This document shows, piece by piece, positions 62,543-64,000 of a DNA stretch of 64,000 nucleotides. Below the pieces are notes generated by a model. It made no database searches and was not told where the DNA came from. It saw nothing but the letters and a program-made list of their open reading frames with translations. The DNA is from Mesorhizobium sp. YC-39 (lineage in GTDB: Bacteria; Pseudomonadota; Alphaproteobacteria; Rhizobiales; Rhizobiaceae). A program made the position numbers and the translations under genes. The stretch is from NCBI RefSeq assembly GCF_025753795.1, contig NZ_JAOWPS010000002.1, positions 876,501 through 940,500 of the forward strand. The letters are read 5' to 3'. The first letter of the stretch is position 1, and every line of letters begins with the position of its first letter.

Positions 62543-63601
62543 CTACCCGATCGTCCTTTCCAGCATGCCGAGCCAGTTTCGATAGGCGATCTTCTCGATC
62601 AGCGCGCGCCCGAAGTCGCGCGCGGCGAACGCATCGATGAGTTTCGGCAGTCCGGTGACGTCGCCAATCGCGGCCGGGATCATGGTGCCATCGAAATCCG
62701 AACCCAGGCCGACGCCGTCCTCGCCCAGCGCCTGCAGCAGGGAATCGACATGACGCACCATGATGTCGAGGCTGGTGTCGGCATTCATCCTGCCGTCTTC
62801 GCGCAGGAAGCCGGTGGCGAAATTCAGCCCGACCATGCCGCCCGACTCACGGATCGCGCCGAGCTGCCATTCGGTGAGATTGCGGGAGTGACCGCAGATC
62901 GCATGAACATTGGAATGGGTCGCGACCAGCGGGGCATCGCTGATTTCGGCGACATCGCGAAACCCCTTCTCGTTGAGATGAGAGAGATCGATCATGATCT
63001 TGAGCTTGTTGCAGGCCTTGACCAGCGCCTTGCCCGCATCGGTCAGTCCAGGCCCGGTGTCGGGCGACGACGGAAAGCGGAACGGCACGCCGTGGCCGAA
63101 GGCGTTCGGGCGACTCCAGACGATGCCGAGCGAGCGCAGGCCGGCGGCGTGCAGCACGTCGAGCATCGTCAGTTCGGTGTCGATCGCCTCGACCCCCTCG
63201 ATGTGGAACACGGCCGCGATCGACCCCTGCGCCATCGCATCTCGCACGTCGCGGGCATTCCGGCAGATGGTGAGTGCCGAAGCGCGTTCCAGCCTGAACA
63301 GGATGGAGGCCATAGCGACTGTCGAAGCGAGCGCATCGGCGTGGGGAACCTCGGGCGGCAAAGGTTCGGTATCGCTTGGTGCGGGCGGAACCGCGCTGCG
63401 CCTCGATTTCTCGACTGGCGGCGGGAAGATCGCGAACATGCCGCCGGCAAATCCACCCTTTTTCGCGCGCGGCAGGTCGATATGGCCACCCTGCGTTCCC
63501 TCGATGAAGAGCTTTTCGACATCCGCATCTTTCGACTGGTAGAGCCTGAGCAGCGTGTCGTTGTGACCGTCGAAGACGGGAACGAGGTCGGTTTCGGTCA
63601 T
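62543..63601 (-). CDS. Membrane dipeptidase, peptidase family M19
   Basis: A 352-residue zinc dipeptidase. Metal-binding motifs are present in order: DGHNDTLLRLY, FHIEGVEAI, IDLSHLNEKGF, ATHSNVHAICGHSRNLTEWQ and LGSDFDGTMIPAAI. No signal peptide is seen, so it is cytoplasmic. Members cleave dipeptides, some with D-residues, or cysteinyl-glycine. ATG 63601 is chosen; a TTG at 63631 is in frame. The gene is not linked to its neighbours. Confidence 0.92.
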   Translation of the reverse strand: MTETDLVPVFDGHNDTLLRLYQSKDADVEKLFIEGTQGGHIDLPRAKKGGFAGGMFAIFPPPVEKSRRSAVPPAPSDTEPLPPEVPHADALASTVAMASILFRLERASALTICRNARDVRDAMAQGSIAAVFHIEGVEAIDTELTMLDVLHAAGLRSLGIVWSRPNAFGHGVPFRFPSSPDTGPGLTDAGKALVKACNKLKIMIDLSHLNEKGFRDVAEISDAPLVATHSNVHAICGHSRNLTEWQLGAIRESGGMVGLNFATGFLREDGRMNADTSLDIMVRHVDSLLQALGEDGVGLGSDFDGTMIPAAIGDVTGLPKLIDAFAARDFGRALIEKIAYRNWLGMLERTIG

Positions 63602-63740
63602 CAAGGGGTCATTCGATTGGTTGGTCGGCAACAGGCGGTAACCCCGTTCGGCGGGCTACATACCTACTTAGGCAAGACGGGCGATCTGCGCAAATGCCAG
63701 AATAATATTGCTTTTGAGGCTGCACGTCCCGAACGGTTGA

Positions 63741-63773
63741 GGAAGGGCGCACGACAAAGCCGTGCGCCCTTCC
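63741..63773 (-). terminator. Hairpin downstream of the acetyltransferase gene
   Basis: GGAAGGGCGCACG and CGTGCGCCCTTCC form a perfect 13-bp stem around a seven-base loop. No T-run follows on the minus strand, so strength is uncertain. A 19-bp imperfect tandem repeat (TTCACATCACGCGTCGTCG, TTCACATCAGGCGTCGCC) lies next to it at 63780-63817. Confidence 0.55.
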
Positions 63774-63818
63774 CCATCATTCACATCACGCGTCGTCGTT
63801 CACATCAGGCGTCGCCTG

Positions 63819-64000
63819 CTATTGCTTCAGCACATCGGCCCATTCCGGGTGGCGGCGGAACTGGGCGTTGGCGAACGGACAGAGCGGGATGATCTTCTTG
63901 CCCGCCGCGCGTGCGTCCTCGACGGCGCGGGTGACGAGACGGAGCCCCGCACCCTGCCCGCGAAAGGCATCCGGCACTTCGGTGTGGTCGATGATGAGCT
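63819..64000 (-). CDS. GNAT-type N-acetyltransferase, partial
   Basis: The C-terminal 59 codons are visible; the start lies beyond the window. The acetyl-CoA loop is seen in EVPDAFRGQGAGLRLVTRAV, followed by AAGKKIIPLCPFANAQFRRH and PEWADVLKQ. This C-terminus with PLCPF and HPEW matches the small YidJ/NATD1-like acetyltransferases, whose substrate is unknown. Confidence 0.85.
   Translation of the reverse strand, partial: LIIDHTEVPDAFRGQGAGLRLVTRAVEDARAAGKKIIPLCPFANAQFRRHPEWADVLKQ

Noticed and set aside
63780..63817. Two tandem 19-bp repeat units that might suggest a CRISPR or satellite array
   Set aside because: There are only two imperfect units and no spacers; no CRISPR-like array was noticed in the window.

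Overview
The window is GC-rich, gene-dense DNA typical of a soil or plant-associated alphaproteobacterium. Many ABC importers, small sugar catabolic operons, Rhizobiales-type palindromic intergenic repeats and family resemblances point to Rhizobiales, most likely a Mesorhizobium-like organism. This is inferred from content; no rRNA or marker gene is present.

Layout. 1-6.3 kb: end of an ABC ATPase gene, then a minus-strand arabinoside locus (two permeases, binding protein, GH51 alpha-L-arabinofuranosidase, ArsR-type regulator) with two 19-bp dyads. 6.3-7.9 kb: a 3' tRNA fragment (candidate attachment site) and a frameshifted GT10 fucosyltransferase gene. 8.1-25.2 kb: a LacI regulator, an esterase and Gfo/Idh/MocA oxidoreductase pair, then two plus-strand sugar operons. 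The first has a Tat-exported binding protein, permeases, two isomerases, an oxidoreductase, a hydrolase, an epimerase, a ROK kinase and an ATPase. The second has an Rbs-type transporter and an oxidoreductase. Both begin with nearly the same 53-bp sequence, so they probably share a regulator. 25.2-29.5 kb: a small secreted protein and an iron/phosphonate-type ABC importer whose ATPase lies on the opposite strand.

29.6-32.6 kb: ketone-body genes (3-hydroxybutyrate dehydrogenase divergent from acetoacetate decarboxylase and a patatin-like hydrolase). 32.6-34.1 kb: a phosphate transporter remnant and an orphan winged-helix protein. 34.1-39.2 kb: a TetR repressor divergent from an RND efflux pair. 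39.4-45 kb: an L,D-transpeptidase, small exported proteins and a two-component cluster (degenerate and canonical OmpR-type regulators, hybrid histidine kinase).

45.5-61.7 kb is the most interesting region. A Rieske oxygenase, a class III aminotransferase, a complete polyamine-type ABC importer with two paralogous binding proteins, an amine-oxidase-like flavoprotein, a BetI-like repressor, a phosphoethanolamine-N-methyltransferase-like enzyme, two phytoene-desaturase-like flavoproteins, a GcvT-like protein and an 86-residue protein lie together. Three 16-bp dyads of the form TTGAAY-N4-RTTCAA sit in its promoter regions. I infer a regulated uptake and breakdown pathway for a cationic, probably N-methylated, amine; the substrate is not identifiable from sequence alone. 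The window ends with an outer-membrane barrel protein, an M19 dipeptidase and a partial GNAT acetyltransferase.
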